A stretch of 15,101 bases of DNA from CAZFAP01 sp964516325 (GTDB taxonomy: Bacteria; Auribacterota; JABMQX01): the NCBI GenBank assembly GCA_964516325.1, contig CAZFAP010000120.1:1-15101 (forward strand), written 5' to 3'. Made by a program: the position numbers and the translations under genes. The notes beneath the pieces are model-generated. The model was not told where the DNA came from and made no database searches. It saw only the letters and a list, made by a program, of their open reading frames with translations. This document shows, one piece after another, positions 13,218 to 15,101 of the stretch (the first letter of the stretch is position 1; each line of letters begins with the position of its first letter).

Positions 13218-15002
13218 ATGCACCCAATTGACCAGATCATCATTGTCGCTTACGTGGCCCTGATGCTGGCGGTGGGATGGCTTGTCCGACGCCGAGCCGC
13301 TGAAAGCGAGGAGAGTTATTTCCTTGCAGACCGTCGCCTGCCGTGGTGGGTTTTATCGGTCTCCGGGTCCGTGTCCATGTACGACGTCACGGGGACGATG
13401 TGGGTCATTTCGCTTTTCTATCTGTACGGTGTGCGGAGCCTGTGGGTTCACTGGCTCTGGGGATTCATGATGGGCGCCTTCCTCATGAGCTACACGGGCA
13501 AGTGGGTGAGGCGGTCGAAGGTCATCACAGGGGCACAGTGGATGAGGACGAGGTTCGGGACCGGGCGAGAGGGGGAAGCAGCACGAGGGATGATGACCTT
13601 CATGGCGATCCTCTTTGCCGTGTCCATGATCGCCTATGACTTTACGGGAATTGGAGAGTTCGCGTCCGTGTTCCTGCGCCCGTGGTCGCGGCAGACCTGC
13701 GGAGTGGTCATCATTGGCGCCACGACGATCTATGTCGTTCTGGGTGGGCAATACAGCGTCGCGATTGCCCAGCTAATTCAAACGGTGATTCTTTCCGGCG
13801 TCGCTATAGGACTCGCAATATTCGCCTCGCTGAAATTTGACCCAGCCGCCGTGATGGAAAAGGTCGCCGAAGGATGGCGCGCGGCTTGGCCAGCGAGCGT
13901 CGCTGAGAAAGCCGCCCAGGGTTGGGATTCACTTTGGCCGTCGTGGGACATGCCATTTCTCGTGGAAAACAGCGCGTACATTTTCGGCCCATTTCTTCTC
14001 GTTTGGATACTGAAGGGCCTGCTGTTGAACGCCGGGGGACCGGCGCAGCTCTTCGACTTCCAGACATTTCTCTCGACGAGAACTGCCCGCGACGCCTCGA
14101 AAGCCGGGGCTCTTTGGAGCATTCTGATTCTGTCGCGGTGGGCGATGTGCATGGGAATTGTCATCCTGGGACTGATGATGCTGAAACCGGTTTTCAGCGT
14201 CGAGCATGCGGAACGCGTTCTCCCCGAAGTCCTCCAGAAGATTCGTTTCGCAATCGGACTGAAAGGGCTTGTGCTGGCGGGCTTCTTCGCGGCATTCATG
14301 TCAACATTTGATTCGACTGTAAACGTGGCGGCGTCGTACGTGGTCGAGGATTTCTACAAGCGATTCCTCCGGCCTGGGGCAGGGAAACGGGAGTTGGTTT
14401 ACGCCAGCTATGCGGCTTCTGTTCTCGTCGTGGCAATTGCGATCCTCATCGGGCTGGGGCAGAAGACCATCGCCGGCATTTGGCGCTGGATCATGATGGC
14501 TTACGGGGCGGTCGCTCTCATCCCCAATGTACTTCGCTGGTACTGGTGGCGATTCAATGGATGGGGTTATACATGGGGAACCTTGGGAGGCGTGGCGGTC
14601 CTCTTCATCCTGACGCTGTGCTTTCCTGACTGGAAGGAGACGAGAATGTTTCCCATTATTGCGTCTTCGTCGCTGCTTTGCTCGCTGTTGGGGACGTTTC
14701 TGACAAAGCCGACAGACCGAGCAGTCCTCGAGCAATTCTACAAGGACGTGCAGCCGGGGGGCGCCTGGCGAGGGGTCGCGCGGTCTGTCGCTGAAAAGTC
14801 CCCGGACTTCAAAAAGGACTGCTGGTTTGGAGTGGAAATCTTCAACACGCTTCTCGGAATCGTGGGGATTACTTGCCTGTACATGGCATCTGTAACCGTG
14901 GTGTTGCACAAATTCTCGACGGTCTTCCCGCTCGTCGGCGTGAGCCTCGTGTGTGGGGTAGCGCTCTACTTCACCTGGTACAAGAACCTGCCAAGAGATT
15001 GA
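13218..15002 (+). CDS. Sodium:solute symporter (SSS/SLC5 family), probably sugar or uronate uptake
   Basis: 594 residues, multi-spanning inner-membrane protein. GGGAAGGGAATC directly before the ATG at 13218-13220 contains the ribosome site. Family features: the N-terminal LADRRLPWWVLSVSGSVSMY (36-55), GGQYSVAIAQLIQTV (176-190), the SSS signature region GFFAAFMSTFDSTVN (355-369), where MSTFDS holds the Ser/Thr ligands of the Na2 site, and NVAASYVVEDFYKRF (369-383). A soluble loop at 207-245 carries two related pieces, GWRAAWPASVAEK and GWDSLWPSW, on the outer or inner side between helices. SSS carriers import sugars, amino acids, sialate or other organic solutes with Na+; neighbouring carbohydrate genes favour a sugar or uronate. 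It is transcribed divergently from xylF with a LacI-like operator upstream. Confidence 0.88.
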   Translation: MHPIDQIIIVAYVALMLAVGWLVRRRAAESEESYFLADRRLPWWVLSVSGSVSMYDVTGTMWVISLFYLYGVRSLWVHWLWGFMMGAFLMSYTGKWVRRSKVITGAQWMRTRFGTGREGEAARGMMTFMAILFAVSMIAYDFTGIGEFASVFLRPWSRQTCGVVIIGATTIYVVLGGQYSVAIAQLIQTVILSGVAIGLAIFASLKFDPAAVMEKVAEGWRAAWPASVAEKAAQGWDSLWPSWDMPFLVENSAYIFGPFLLVWILKGLLLNAGGPAQLFDFQTFLSTRTARDASKAGALWSILILSRWAMCMGIVILGLMMLKPVFSVEHAERVLPEVLQKIRFAIGLKGLVLAGFFAAFMSTFDSTVNVAASYVVEDFYKRFLRPGAGKRELVYASYAASVLVVAIAILIGLGQKTIAGIWRWIMMAYGAVALIPNVLRWYWWRFNGWGYTWGTLGGVAVLFILTLCFPDWKETRMFPIIASSSLLCSLLGTFLTKPTDRAVLEQFYKDVQPGGAWRGVARSVAEKSPDFKKDCWFGVEIFNTLLGIVGITCLYMASVTVVLHKFSTVFPLVGVSLVCGVALYFTWYKNLPRD

Positions 15003-15066
15003 CAGGGCCCTCGCGGCAATGCCTTATCCTGGCACTAACGCAACTCGCGCATATTAAGGGAGTTAG

Positions 15067-15101
15067 GTGACGAAACGAAAGCACGACTTGAATCGTCATT
15101 T
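15067..15101 (+). CDS. Possible start of a new gene, cut by the right edge
   Basis: AAGGGAG (15056-15062) lies four bases before a GTG at 15067-15069, after which the frame reads MTKRKHDLNRH and continues past the edge. It follows the symporter stop by 64 bases on the same strand and would be cotranscribed. Only 11 codons are visible, so no function can be named; a basic N-terminus would fit a DNA-binding regulator or many other proteins. Confidence 0.35.
   Translation, partial: MTKRKHDLNRH

Overview
The window reads as GC-rich chromosomal DNA from an uncultured, carbohydrate-degrading bacterium, most likely in or near the PVC group or a similar lineage (Planctomycetota, Kiritimatiellae/Lentisphaerae, Hydrogenedentota). 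Reasons: secreted glycoside hydrolase and polysaccharide lyase genes, beta-helix proteins ending in a 'FYRIK'-type C-terminal domain, and an intergenic repeat whose spurious translation contains 'HGQDAHAT', a peptide I remember from misannotated ORFs in those groups. This placement is inference.

Left part (1-6755, all minus strand) is a polysaccharide-degradation block. In transcription order it holds a PL14/PL20-like polysaccharide lyase (5790-6719); a wrecked chimeric gene (4551-5775) that joins the N-terminus of a TIM-barrel glycosidase to a beta-helix C-terminus and carries two in-frame TGA stops and two frameshifts; an intact 680-residue right-handed beta-helix protein built from about 16 near-identical coils (2312-4354); an orphan C-terminal gene fragment (2036-2311); and a GH2 beta-galactosidase-like enzyme running off the left edge (1-2022).

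Middle part (6929-10115, minus) begins with a truncated IS110-family transposase remnant. A housekeeping-like set follows: an RluA/RluD-family pseudouridine synthase, a secreted protein with a C-terminal Cys/His cluster, a small DUF6504-like protein and a nitroreductase.

Right part (10233-15101) concerns sugar uptake. xylH (permease) and xylF (binding lipoprotein) are adjacent on the minus strand, but the ATPase gene xylG that normally accompanies them is absent. Divergent from xylF on the plus strand is a sodium:solute symporter (SSS family). Two diverged copies of a structured intergenic repeat flank the xylF-xylH pair in opposite orientation. LacI-family-like AAGCGCTT palindromes lie before the symporter and the lyase, suggesting shared sugar-responsive control. 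A possible next gene starts with GTG at 15067.

I found no rRNA, tRNA, CRISPR array or defence system. The most unusual objects are the beta-helix with invariant coils and concentrated variable positions, the chimeric pseudogene, the ATPase-less xylFH pair and the inverted repeat copies around it.
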